Part shown: positions 53,393-61,826 of the stretch, piece after piece
Position numbering within the stretch: the stretch's first letter is position 1
Layout of the letters: every line of letters begins with the position of its first letter
Source of the DNA: Micrococcus cohnii
Lineage (GTDB): Bacteria; Actinomycetota; Actinomycetes; Actinomycetales; Micrococcaceae
DNA: 64,000 nt
Direction: 5' to 3'
Assembly (NCBI RefSeq): GCF_014205175.1
Contig: NZ_JACHNA010000001.1
Coordinates: 1,116,001 to 1,180,000, forward strand
Notes under the pieces: model-generated
Seen by the model: the letters and a program-made list of their open reading frames with translations, nothing else
Databases searched by the model: none
Told to the model about the DNA's origin: nothing
Made by a program: the position numbers and the translations under genes

Positions 53393-54384
53393 GCGCCGAC
53401 CGACCGAGTCGGCCGCGCACCGCGTACGAGGTGCTCGGCGTCGCCCCCAACGTGAGCGAAGACGAGCTGCGCCGAGCCCACCGGCGCGCGGCCCGGGCGG
53501 CGCATCCGGACACCGGTGGCAGCGCCGCGGCCTTCGCCGCGGTGGCCGCCGCGTGGGAGGCCGTCGGCACCCCCGAGGCCCGGGCCCGCTATGACCGCAG
53601 TCTCGGCGGCACCGGCGCCCACGCACCCGGCGCCGCCTCCACACGACGGGACCCCGGGCCGACCTTCACGCCACGCGGAGCCCGCACGGCCGCCACCGGC
53701 ACGGACCGGAGCTCGGGCGGGCCCCCGCCGCGCGAGCGCCCCGTGGTCTTCGTGCCGCCGCTGTCCACCTCCCCCGTGCCGAACGGGGTGCTCGACGCGG
53801 CCCGCTCCGCACGGCGCTGGCACGGGGCACCCCGACGCCGCGGCCTGTTGCCCGACGACCACCGTCAGCTGCGCCAGGCCCGCGTCTTGCGGCTGCTCGA
53901 GCGTCACCTGCTCCCCGGCTTCCCGGCGGCTCGGGTCCTGACCGGTCTGAGCCTCGGCGGCCGATTCACCCGGTCTCTCGATGTGGACCACGCCGTGCTG
54001 TGCGGGGACCGCCTCGCGGTGCTCAGTTCGGTGCAGGTCCCCGACGGCGTGTACACGTGGGACGGGCAAGTGCTGAACTCGGGCCGGGCGGTGGCCGCTC
54101 CCCCGGTTCTGGGCCCGGCGATGGTGACTCTGCAGCGCCGCCTGCCGAACGTGACCGTCGGCGGACTGGTGCTGGTGATGACGGACCGCGATGCGATGCA
54201 CACTCCAGTCGTGCGGCGGGTCCGCGGCGCCGACGACCCCGAGGCACAGGCCGATCTGCTCACGGCGCCGCCGGCCGCGGGCAGGGACTTCCTGCGCGAG
54301 CTCTCCCTCTTCCTCGGCACCGGCCACGCGCCGGAGACGGTCGACCGGGCCAGTATGGGCGCGCTCGTCGAGCTTCTGTACTGA
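53389..54384 (+). CDS. J-domain protein with unknown C-terminal domain
   Basis: 331 aa. Residues 10-70 are a J domain, TAYEVLGVAPNVSEDELRRAHRRAARAAHPDTGG, with the HPD that stimulates Hsp70. A Pro/Thr-rich linker follows, then a domain (about 155-331) with SLDVDHAVLCGDRLAVLSS and VYTWDGQVLNSG that looks like a nuclease-related/NERD-type beta fold; I cannot verify its catalytic residues. Third gene of the folP2 operon. Substrate unknown. Confidence 0.75.
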   Translation: MSADRPSRPRTAYEVLGVAPNVSEDELRRAHRRAARAAHPDTGGSAAAFAAVAAAWEAVGTPEARARYDRSLGGTGAHAPGAASTRRDPGPTFTPRGARTAATGTDRSSGGPPPRERPVVFVPPLSTSPVPNGVLDAARSARRWHGAPRRRGLLPDDHRQLRQARVLRLLERHLLPGFPAARVLTGLSLGGRFTRSLDVDHAVLCGDRLAVLSSVQVPDGVYTWDGQVLNSGRAVAAPPVLGPAMVTLQRRLPNVTVGGLVLVMTDRDAMHTPVVRRVRGADDPEAQADLLTAPPAAGRDFLRELSLFLGTGHAPETVDRASMGALVELLY

Positions 54385-54429
54385 CCTGGGCCGACGGAGT
54401 GCTGTCGCGCCGGCGCCTACGATGGGCTC

Positions 54430-54987
54430 GTGCCAGCCTCGACCTCTGCCTCCGACCACGACGCCGCGTCCGCGAACCCGCATGAGACCGCTGCACGCGA
54501 CGCGCACACCCACACGCCGGGCTTCCATGTGATGTTCCATTCTCCGCAGATCCCGGGGAACACGGGCAACGCCATCCGTCTGGCGGCGATCACCGGGGTG
54601 CGTCTGCACCTGGTCGAACCGCTGGGCTTCACCTTCGAGGACGCGCATCTGCGCCGCGCCGGCCTGGATTACCACGACCTGGCGGTCATGACGACGCACC
54701 CCGACTTCGACGCGGCGCTGACCGCCCTGCCCGACTCGCGCGTGTTCGCATTCACCGCACGAGGCGCGCGCCGGTACGACGAGATTGACTACCGCCCCGG
54801 GGACGTGCTGCTGTTCGGCTGCGAAGCCACCGGGTTGCCGCAGCAGGCCCTCGACCACGAACGAATCACCTCGACGGTGCGTCTGCCAATGCAGCCGGGG
54901 CGGCGGTCGCTGAACCTGGCCAACGCGGCCTCGATCGCGACGTTCGAGGCCTGGCGACAGCACGGCTTCGCCGGGGCCGACGACTGA
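54430..54987 (+). CDS. trmL: tRNA (cytidine/uridine-34-2'-O)-methyltransferase TrmL-like
   Basis: 185 aa SPOUT enzyme. MFHSPQIPGNTGNAIRLAAITGVRLHLVEPLGF, LLFGCEATGLPQQ and RLPMQPGRRSLNLANAASIATFEAWRQ form the three knot motifs. Methylates the wobble ribose of Leu tRNAs. GTG start at 54430, 6 nt after a TACGAT -10 (54418-54423), leaderless. The first 32 residues are a non-conserved, His/Ala-rich extension. The next gene starts 11 nt later. Confidence 0.93.
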   Translation: MPASTSASDHDAASANPHETAARDAHTHTPGFHVMFHSPQIPGNTGNAIRLAAITGVRLHLVEPLGFTFEDAHLRRAGLDYHDLAVMTTHPDFDAALTALPDSRVFAFTARGARRYDEIDYRPGDVLLFGCEATGLPQQALDHERITSTVRLPMQPGRRSLNLANAASIATFEAWRQHGFAGADD

Positions 54988-54998
54988 GAGCGGACATC

Positions 54999-56045
54999 GT
55001 GCCCAGCGCGCCTCGACACGACGAGCCCGGGATCGGCCCCGCTGACCCGGGACGGGACCGTCTGCCTGGACTCGACGTGCTGGCGGCCCGCAGCGCGCAG
55101 GGCGATCGGGCGGCGTTCGCCGCGTTCTATGACACGACCTCGCCGTGGATCCACGCGATGGCCGTCGGCATCTTCGCTGACGAGCGCGACGCGGCCGAGG
55201 CCACCGTGCAGACCTACTGCACCGCGTGGGAGCGAGTGGACGAGGGCCTGGACGAGCTCGACGTGCATGAGGACGCCGACCGTCACCGCACGGTGCACGC
55301 GTGGCTCACGGTGCTTGCCCACGACGTGATGACCCGCCTGGTCCGAACCGGCTCGCTGCCCGGTCGCGGCGACGGGCTGCTGCCGGTGGGGGCAGGTCCG
55401 GCCCCGGTCCAGCGGCTGCAGGCGGACGGTCCCGCGCGGGGCGGCCATCTGATCGACGCGCCCGCCCACCGCAGCGTGCTGTGGGCCTGGCTCGGCGGCC
55501 GGACCGTCGAGCAGATCGCCGCGCAGCGGGGGACTCGGACTGCCGAGGCCAAGGCCGAGCTGCACCGCAGCGTGCGCGAGCTCATCGCTGCGCAGCGCGG
55601 ACGACCGACGCCCACGGGTGCCGCCCCGCAGTTCGCGGACGACGTGGGCGAGCTGCACGACCGCGCGAACGTGCTGGCCCACGCCGAGCTCGCAGCTCTC
55701 GATGCTCTCGCCGCGTCCGAGGCGGACGCTCTGCACGCGGCGGTGTTCTCGACTGATGCGCCGGGCCCGGGCGGAGCGACCCTGTGGCGGTCCCGTCAGC
55801 GCGCCGCCCGATCTGCGGTGGCGTGGGCATGCCGGTCCCGTCGGGTCGAGCCGCCCTCGCACGTGCTCGACGAGGTCCTGCGCCGGCTGACGCCCCGGGA
55901 GCCGGGCAGCGGGCATGATGCAGCGCCGACTCGAACCGAGGGCGAGACCGCCTCCGGCCGCGGCCTGGCGCTCCTGCTCGCGGCCGTGTTCCTGCTGCTC
56001 GTGACGGCGGTCGTGCTCGGCGGGATCCTGCTCGCCGGCGGCTGA
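54999..56045 (+). CDS. Membrane-anchored ECF sigma / anti-sigma-like fusion
   Basis: 348 aa. Residues 24-85 resemble ECF sigma region 2 (DVLAARSAQGDRAAFAAFYD, TSPWIHAMAVGIFADERDAAEATVQTYCTAWERV). Residues 157-196 look like a region-4 HTH (RSVLWAWLGGRTVEQIAAQRG and TAEAKAELHRSVREL). Residues 213-300 resemble an RskA-type anti-sigma N-domain (ANVLAHAELAALDALAASEAD, later VEPPSHVLDEVLRRL). A single C-terminal helix (323-346) anchors it. The usual sigK-rskA gene pair thus seems joined in one chain. The -35/-10 contact residues look degenerate. GTG start by position after trmL. Moderate certainty. Confidence 0.6.
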   Translation: MPSAPRHDEPGIGPADPGRDRLPGLDVLAARSAQGDRAAFAAFYDTTSPWIHAMAVGIFADERDAAEATVQTYCTAWERVDEGLDELDVHEDADRHRTVHAWLTVLAHDVMTRLVRTGSLPGRGDGLLPVGAGPAPVQRLQADGPARGGHLIDAPAHRSVLWAWLGGRTVEQIAAQRGTRTAEAKAELHRSVRELIAAQRGRPTPTGAAPQFADDVGELHDRANVLAHAELAALDALAASEADALHAAVFSTDAPGPGGATLWRSRQRAARSAVAWACRSRRVEPPSHVLDEVLRRLTPREPGSGHDAAPTRTEGETASGRGLALLLAAVFLLLVTAVVLGGILLAGG

Positions 56046-56111
56046 CGGACCTGCCTGCACCGTTCTGATACGCGGGAGCATCGCACCGCCGGAGGACGGA
56101 TCCGGCGGCGC

Positions 56112-56891
56112 TCAGAAGCCGGCGATGGTGTCCGGCCCGTTGACCGTGACCAGGTGGAAGGCCTCGGCCGCGCCCATGCCCAAGGCCTGGGCGGCGTGGG
56201 CCGCGTGCGTCTCGGCCAGCTGCCGGCGTACGAAGCGTCGCATCGCCTCGACGTCGGGATGCTGGGACAGATGCGCGTCGAGAGCGGCCAGCTTCGTCTC
56301 CTCCAGACCGGTCACGTCCAGGGCCAGGTTCTCCAGTCGGCGGGGGCCGCCGTAGAGCAGCAGGTTCCGGATCCGGTGCGGTTCGAGGCCTTCGTCCTCG
56401 CGCAGTTCGGGATAGGCGTACGGGTTCTCGACCGCGGGATACGCCGCGCGCACGACGGCCTCGCCGCATTCCAGGTGATCGGGGTGGGCACGCTGCATCC
56501 GCTCCCAGTCCCGCTCCGGGTGAGTGCTCAGCACGACGTCGGGGCGAACCTGACGCATCAGGCGCACCAGGGCACGGCGGACCGTGTGGCTCGCCTCGAG
56601 GTGGCCGTCGCGTTCCCCGAGGAACCGCACGTCCTCGACGCCCAAGGCCGCGGCGGCGGCGCGCTGCTCCGCATGACGTCGGGCGGTCATCGCCTCGGGC
56701 CCCTCGGAATCGAAGCCGCCGGCGTCGCCGTCGGTGACGACCGCCGCCACGACGTGCACACCGGCGGCCGTGAGCCCGGCCAGGGTGGCGGCCGCGCCGA
56801 AGTCGAGGTCGTCGGGGTGCGCACCGACGGCGAGCGCCGTGCGCCAACGGTGCTCGGCGGCGGCCTGGGCGGGGGTCATCAGTGAGCTCAT
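56112..56891 (-). CDS. PIG-L family deacetylase
   Basis: 259 aa. The zinc motif AVGAHPDDLDFGAAATLAG, then TDGDAGGF, ARRHAEQRAAAAALGVEDVRFLGERDG and HPDHLECGEAVVRAAYPAV with the third ligand His. Family members deacetylate GlcNAc-inositol (MshB), mycothiol conjugates (Mca) or bacillithiol-type compounds. Length and context do not decide which. Start ATG 56891; ATG 56879 is an alternative. It converges on the sigma-fusion gene. Confidence 0.88.
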   Translation of the reverse strand: MSSLMTPAQAAAEHRWRTALAVGAHPDDLDFGAAATLAGLTAAGVHVVAAVVTDGDAGGFDSEGPEAMTARRHAEQRAAAAALGVEDVRFLGERDGHLEASHTVRRALVRLMRQVRPDVVLSTHPERDWERMQRAHPDHLECGEAVVRAAYPAVENPYAYPELREDEGLEPHRIRNLLLYGGPRRLENLALDVTGLEETKLAALDAHLSQHPDVEAMRRFVRRQLAETHAAHAAQALGMGAAEAFHLVTVNGPDTIAGF

Positions 56892-57082
56892 GGCTCCATC
56901 ATCTCGCGCGTGGGGTCATGCCGACGACGGAGCACGCCGCGCAGGCCGCGGGAGCATGTCCGCTGTCGGCGGAGCGGTGTGGAGCGTCTTCACCGGCTCA
57001 TCGGCCCGGACCTAGACTCGACCCGTCATCAGGCGTCAGTCCGACGCCGCGAGTGTTCATCCGCCATCCGAGGAGAGCCTGC

Positions 57083-59326
57083 GTGCCCCACTCCCGTTGC
57101 ACCCGGTCGACTGTGCAGGCCTGGCACACCGCCTGCGTGGCCCCTGCGGCGCTCGCGCTGTCGACGGGTCTGATGTTCGCGGCGGCCGCCCCCGCCCACG
57201 CCGTGACGCTGCGCCCCGGCCAAACGGTGGTCGACGAGGCCGATGTCCTCTCCCCGTCCGAGGAATCCGAGCTGACCGGCCGCATCGACGAGCTGCGCCG
57301 CACGACCGGCCAGAACCTGCATGTCGTGTATGTGGACAGCTTCCCCACCAGTGCCTCGGACACGGTCGAACAGATCGCCCGTCAGGCACGTCTGGGCAGC
57401 AACGACTCCGTGCTGGCGGTGGCCACCGAGGACCGGCAGTACCAGTTCGACGTCCATTCCTCCTCGTCGTTCGCGGACCAGCAGTCCGCTGTCAACGACG
57501 CCTACATCGCCCCCGTTCTGCCCAGCACCGGGGACGATGACTGGTCGGCGCCGGGCCTCGCCGCGGTCGAGGGCGTGGACGATGCCGCGGACGGGCGGCT
57601 CGACGGCGAGGGCAGGAGCGGGGCGGCGTACCAGCCCGCCGGCGCACTTCCTGAGGCCGACGACGGCGGAGCGGGTGTCGGGGCCCTCACGGGCGTTCTG
57701 GGACTGGCCGCACTGGCCTCCGGCGGTTACCTGGTCTACCGCATGACGCGCGGCGCCGACGCTCGCGACGGGCGCCGGGGCAAGCAGGGTGCAGGTTCCA
57801 GCACCGGGGCCGACCGGGTCCGGCACGAGGGCGATGGCCGCGATGGACCGCGGCGGCAGCCCGACCCGCTGGACTCGCTCAGCATCGACGAGTTGCGCGC
57901 GAAGGCCGGATCACGCCTGGTCGCGGCGGACGACGCCATCCGCTCCTCGGAGCAGGAGCTCGCCTTCGCTGAGGCGGCCTACGGCGAGGACGTCGTCGTG
58001 CCCTTCCGCGAGGACATCGCCGCCGCGAAGGAGCACATGCGCGCCAGCTTCCGTCTGCAGCACCAGCTCGACGACGAGATCCCGGATTCCGAGGCGGACC
58101 AGCGCTCGTGGCTCACGGAGATCATCGGACGCAGCCGTCGCGTCGACGAGTCGTTGAAGGCGCATCAAGAGCAGTTCAACGAGCTGCGCGGCCTGGAGAA
58201 GACCGTCCCCGACGCGCTCGAGCGGATCGACGCCGAGTTGCCCCGCGTGCGCGAACAGGTCGAGGAGGCCGACCGGACCCTGGTGCGCCTGCACGGTGAG
58301 TACGCGGACTCGGCTCTCGAGGAGGTCTCGGACAATGCGACCCAGGCCCGCGAACGCCTCGAGTTCGTCGAGACCGCGGAGCAGAAGGCCCGACAGGCGT
58401 GGCAGGACCAGGACCGGCCGACCGCGGCGCTCGCGGTGCGCACCGCCGAGCAGGGCCTGGCCCAGACCCGCACGCTGGTCTCGGCCGTGGCCAAGGCCGA
58501 CGAGCGTCTGAGCGGGCTGCTCGACTCGGTCCGGCAGGGGCTGGGTCAGTCCGAGCAGGATGTCGCCGAGGCCGAAGCCGTCGTCCGCGCCGGGGGCGAG
58601 ACGTCGCTGGCCGGTCCGGCCGCGGGGCTGCGCACGGTGGTCGAGGAGACCAAGCGCACCCTGAGCTCGGGCCGTCCGGACCCGCAGGCCCTGCTGCACC
58701 GTCTCGAGGATGCCCACCGCCAGCTCAGCGTCCCCCTGGGCGGGGTCCGGGGAGCCCGCGCCCAGGCCCGCCAGGCGGCCCAGCTGGTGCCCGGAGCAGT
58801 GCGACAGGCCCAGTCCCGGATCGATGGCACCACGGACTTCATCGCCGCCCGCCGCGGCGGCGTCGGCCCGGAAGCCCGCGGGCGTCTCTCGGAGGCGGAG
58901 CGGGTGCTCGACGAGGCCCGGGCCCTCACCCAGTCGGACCCGGCGCGCGCACTCGAGGCGGCACAGCACGCCTCTCACCTGGCTGAGCGCGCGAGCGAGC
59001 TGGCCCGCCGGGACGTCGCGAGCTTCGACCTGAGCCACGCCGGCATGGGGCCTCAGCTGGGGTCCGGGATGCGTCCGGGCGGCTACGGCGGCGGGTATGG
59101 GACCCCGTTCGGCGGCCGCGATCGGCGCGGTTCCGGCCGGAGCGCCGGCGCGGGCTTCGGCGGTGGACTCGGCGGGGCCCTGCTCGGCGGTCTCATCGTG
59201 AACTCGATGCTGGGCGGCAGCGGCGATTGGTCCGGCTCCGACTGGGGCGGCGGCGGCTTCGGCGACGGCGGCCTCACGGGCGGGGACTTCGGCGGCTTCG
59301 GCGACGGCAGCGGTGGCACCTTCTGA
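57083..59326 (+). CDS. TPM-domain membrane protein with coiled coil and glycine-rich tail
   Basis: 747 aa. Signal peptide, then a TPM (YgcG-like) domain (VDEADVLSPSEESELTGRIDELRRTTGQNLHVVYVD, residues about 50-150), one membrane helix (GALTGVLGLAALASGGYLVY), a long cytoplasmic coiled coil rich in Glu/Arg/Ala (about 250-650) and a Gly/Phe/Asp-rich tail (GGGFGDGGLTGGDFGGFGDG). GTG start at 57083 behind GAGGAG; the frame is open further up. A -10-like TAGACT lies at 57013-57018. It precedes pspA, a pairing often seen in actinobacteria, which suggests a shared envelope-stress role. Confidence 0.85.
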   Translation: MPHSRCTRSTVQAWHTACVAPAALALSTGLMFAAAAPAHAVTLRPGQTVVDEADVLSPSEESELTGRIDELRRTTGQNLHVVYVDSFPTSASDTVEQIARQARLGSNDSVLAVATEDRQYQFDVHSSSSFADQQSAVNDAYIAPVLPSTGDDDWSAPGLAAVEGVDDAADGRLDGEGRSGAAYQPAGALPEADDGGAGVGALTGVLGLAALASGGYLVYRMTRGADARDGRRGKQGAGSSTGADRVRHEGDGRDGPRRQPDPLDSLSIDELRAKAGSRLVAADDAIRSSEQELAFAEAAYGEDVVVPFREDIAAAKEHMRASFRLQHQLDDEIPDSEADQRSWLTEIIGRSRRVDESLKAHQEQFNELRGLEKTVPDALERIDAELPRVREQVEEADRTLVRLHGEYADSALEEVSDNATQARERLEFVETAEQKARQAWQDQDRPTAALAVRTAEQGLAQTRTLVSAVAKADERLSGLLDSVRQGLGQSEQDVAEAEAVVRAGGETSLAGPAAGLRTVVEETKRTLSSGRPDPQALLHRLEDAHRQLSVPLGGVRGARAQARQAAQLVPGAVRQAQSRIDGTTDFIAARRGGVGPEARGRLSEAERVLDEARALTQSDPARALEAAQHASHLAERASELARRDVASFDLSHAGMGPQLGSGMRPGGYGGGYGTPFGGRDRRGSGRSAGAGFGGGLGGALLGGLIVNSMLGGSGDWSGSDWGGGGFGDGGLTGGDFGGFGDGSGGTF

Positions 59327-59523
59327 CCGTCCCGGCGGCATGAACCCACCGATCACCGGGCGCCTGCGGCGCCCGTACGACGACTTCCGGATCCACCAGG
59401 AGACGGGACCTGCGGCGGGGCAGCTCGCCGCGGGCGAGGCGTCCGCTGCCCTGTGGCGGACGCGAAGGCAAGGTAGCAGGTCGGCGGCCCGATGCCGCGG
59501 ACACACGACGAAAGGGACGACCC

Positions 59524-60348
59524 ATGGTCAAGCAGTCCATCTTCGGCCGCATCTCGACGCTGGCGAAGGCGAACATCAATGCGATGCTCGACAAGGCTGA
59601 GGATCCGCAGAAGATGTTGGACCAGATGGTCCGTGATTACACCAACAACATCTCTGAGGCCGAAGCCGCGATCGCCCAGACGATCGGCAACCTGCGCATG
59701 ATCGAGGACGATGCCCGCGAGGACCGCGAGGCGGCCGAGAGCTGGGGGCAGAAAGCGCAGGCCGCGTCGCTGAAGGCCGACCAGTTCCGCGCGGAGGGCA
59801 AGACCGCCGACGCGCAGAAGTTCGACAACCTCGCCAAGATCGCGATCGAGCGGCAGATGGACGCCGAGCAGCAGGTCCGCACGGCCGAGCCCACGATCGC
59901 CTCGCAGCGCGAGATCGTCGACCGGCTCAAGGGTGGTCTCACCACGATGAAGTCGAAGCGCCAGGAGCTGGTCGCCAAGCGTGACGAGCTGAATGCCCGG
60001 CAGAAGTCCGTGCAGGCTCAGACCGCCGTCGCTGACGCGGTGAAGTCGATCGACCTGCTCGATCCCACCTCCGAAGTCTCCCGCTTCGAGGAGAAGATCC
60101 GCCGTGAGGAGGCCCGCCTGCAGGGCCAGCAGGAGCTGGCCGCCTCCTCCCTGGACGCCCAGTTCGAGTCCCTGGAGGACATCGGCCACCAGAGCGAGGT
60201 CGAGGCCCGCCTCGCCGCGCTCAAGAGCGGAGGATCCCAGCCCTCGGCCCTGACCGCCGGCTCCGGTTCGACCGGCCAGGCGTCCTCCGACGCGGCCGAG
60301 CTGTCCATGGACTACTCGGCCGAGGGGGAGGACTCCGCCTCGCGCTGA
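59524..60348 (+). CDS. pspA: PspA/IM30 family envelope-stress protein
   Basis: 274 aa, almost wholly coiled coil. MVKQSIFGRISTLAKANINAMLDKAEDPQKML and QMVRDYTNNISEAEAAIAQ are signature PspA/Vipp1 sequences; these proteins form ESCRT-III-like rods and rings that repair membranes. The C-terminal 40 residues are a Ser/Gly-rich acidic tail. ATG at 59524 after AAAGGGA. The 197-bp gap from the TPM gene has a small hairpin (GGGCGCCTGCGGCGCCC) but no clear promoter. Confidence 0.95.
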   Translation: MVKQSIFGRISTLAKANINAMLDKAEDPQKMLDQMVRDYTNNISEAEAAIAQTIGNLRMIEDDAREDREAAESWGQKAQAASLKADQFRAEGKTADAQKFDNLAKIAIERQMDAEQQVRTAEPTIASQREIVDRLKGGLTTMKSKRQELVAKRDELNARQKSVQAQTAVADAVKSIDLLDPTSEVSRFEEKIRREEARLQGQQELAASSLDAQFESLEDIGHQSEVEARLAALKSGGSQPSALTAGSGSTGQASSDAAELSMDYSAEGEDSASR

Positions 60349-60392
60349 GCCTCGGCCGCACAGGTCACGTCCCGGGGCTCATCCGCCCCCGC

Positions 60393-60440
60393 GGCCCCGC
60401 CCCACGGCGCAGCGTCACCGCTGCGCCGTGGGGCGGGGCC
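60393..60440. terminator. 22-bp perfect hairpin after pspA
   Basis: GGCCCCGCCCCACGGCGCAGCG region (60393-60414) pairs without mismatch with 60419-60440 across a 4-nt TCAC loop. It lies between the convergent pspA and secreted-protein genes and probably stops transcription from both sides. No T-run. Confidence 0.8.
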
Positions 60441-60494
60441 GGTTCGGGACCTCTCGTTCACGCGGCAGGGCAACCACGCCGCGCTGCGACCCGG

Positions 60495-61298
60495 TCAGCA
60501 GGCGCTCAGGTCGGCGATCTGGCCGTCGGTGCCGTAGTACGGGTGGGACTTCGACGACCACGTGGCCCAGGTCAGGACCGTCCCATCGCTCAGCACGGCC
60601 TCGTAGGTCTGGAAGGAGCGCCAGTACTGGTCGCTGTCGTGCCAGAGGGCGTCTGCATACGGCTCACGCAGCCGGAACTCGCCCATCTCGGGGATCATGA
60701 AGTTGCGGCAGCCGTTGGCATCCGTCTCATAGACACCCTGTCGCAGGGTGTTGTTGTCCTGAGTGACGGTCCAGGTGCTGGTGTACCCGACGTAGTCGTG
60801 GGCCTCGGAGTCCCGGCCGCAGGGACCGGAGGAGTTCTCGAGAGCCCAGATGTCGTAGGTCGCGGTGCCGGCCACGGAGCCGTTCGGGTCGCCCTTCGTG
60901 TCCTGGTACGTGAAGGTCGCGGTGTCCCCCGAGATGCCCTTCCACTGGCCGTCGGCCGCGAGGTACTGTGCACCGTTTCCGTTGCCGTCCACGTTGTTCA
61001 CCCAGCGGAAGTCGTCATGGGCCAGATACTTCGTCGTGGAGACCGAAGTGACCGTGACGCCCTCGGGCAGGCCATCGACCCACACTCGGCCGAAGCTGGC
61101 GTCCGTGTAGGCCCAGTAATCGGTCTCGCTCTCGGTGCGGTACAGACCGCTCGAGGAGCTTGACGAGAGCTCACAGGCCATGGAACCGGCGAAAGCGGGA
61201 GACGCGGTGGTCACCGCCACCGCGGGCACCGACCAGGCCACCCCCGTGGCGACGGTGCGACGGCTGAGCGTGGCGCGGTTGGTGGTGGAATCAGTCAT
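60495..61298 (-). CDS. Secreted protein of unknown function
   Basis: 267 aa. The N-terminus LSRRTVATGVAWSVPAVAVTTASPAFA is an export signal with a twin Arg, of a type shared by many Micrococcaceae surface proteins. The mature part (about 230 aa) is rich in Tyr, Trp, Ser, Thr and Asp, beta-like, with four Cys (one the last residue), which may form two disulfides. No family recognised. ATG at 61298 behind AGGAG; the open frame extends upstream without signals. A strong hairpin separates it from pspA. Confidence 0.7.
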   Translation of the reverse strand: MTDSTTNRATLSRRTVATGVAWSVPAVAVTTASPAFAGSMACELSSSSSSGLYRTESETDYWAYTDASFGRVWVDGLPEGVTVTSVSTTKYLAHDDFRWVNNVDGNGNGAQYLAADGQWKGISGDTATFTYQDTKGDPNGSVAGTATYDIWALENSSGPCGRDSEAHDYVGYTSTWTVTQDNNTLRQGVYETDANGCRNFMIPEMGEFRLREPYADALWHDSDQYWRSFQTYEAVLSDGTVLTWATWSSKSHPYYGTDGQIADLSAC

Positions 61299-61561
61299 GG
61301 TGTTCTCCTCTGGCTCTGAGACGGTGAGCTGCCTGTGGGCCACGGCGTCGGAAGGGATTCCACACGCCGCCCATAGTGCGCTGAACGCTATCGCGGCACG
61401 TGTCAGAGGGGAAGGGTCATGACGACCGACCAGTCGCCCGTCTGAAGCGACGATCCGCATGATGCCGCGTGGCACGGCCGCCGCGTCACCTCGATGTGTT
61501 CTCCGACACCATGACGGGCGCCGGAGCGGCTCGGCGCGTCACGGGCGACTCGCAGATGCAC

Positions 61562-61593
61562 AAGGCCCCCAGGACCGAAGTCCTGGGGGCCTT
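61562..61593 (-). terminator. Terminator after tRNA-fMet
   Basis: 14-bp perfect stem AAGGCCCCCAGGAC/GTCCTGGGGGCCTT. On the minus strand the loop is the stable tetraloop TTCG. Located 5 nt beyond the 3' end of the tRNA gene. On the plus strand it is followed by TCTCGTT. Confidence 0.85.
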
Positions 61594-61598
61594 TCTCG

Positions 61599-61672
61599 TT
61601 GCGGGGGCAAGATTTGAACTTGCGACCTCCGGGTTATGAGCCCGGCGAGCTACCGAACTGCTCCACCCCGCG
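61599..61672 (-). tRNA. Initiator tRNA-Met (CAT)
   Basis: 74 nt, minus strand, from CGCGGGG at the 5' end to CCCCGCA plus discriminator A. Anticodon loop CTCATAA with CAT flanked by the three G-C pairs (GGG/CCC) typical of initiators. C1:A72 is unpaired, the hallmark of tRNA-fMet. D arm AGC-AGTTCGGTA-GCT, T arm GCAAGTTCAAATCTTGC. CCA is not encoded. Confidence 0.95.
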
Positions 61673-61684
61673 GCGACGGATTCA

Positions 61685-61713
61685 ACTATACACACTCGGC
61701 ACCGGATGTTCAA
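61685..61713 (-). promoter_or_regulatory. Promoter of tRNA-fMet
   Basis: On the minus strand TTGAAC (61708-61713), 17 nt, then TATAGT (61685-61690), 12 nt before the tRNA 5' end. This is the best sigma-A consensus promoter seen in the window, as expected of a stable RNA gene. Confidence 0.85.
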
Positions 61714-61753
61714 ACGCAGGTCAGCAACCGGCCATCTGAACGTCGCCGATACG

Positions 61754-61796
61754 CCGCACGGCGTGGCCCTCGGCAACACAAGGCCACGCCGTGCGG
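61754..61796 (-). terminator. Terminator after the UPF0182 gene
   Basis: 15-bp perfect stem CCGCACGGCGTGGCC/GGCCACGCCGTGCGG with a 13-nt loop, 31 nt past the stop codon of the UPF0182 gene and upstream of the tRNA promoter. Confidence 0.7.
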
Positions 61797-61826
61797 TCTC
61801 GAGACGGGGCCGCACGGCCCCACCGG

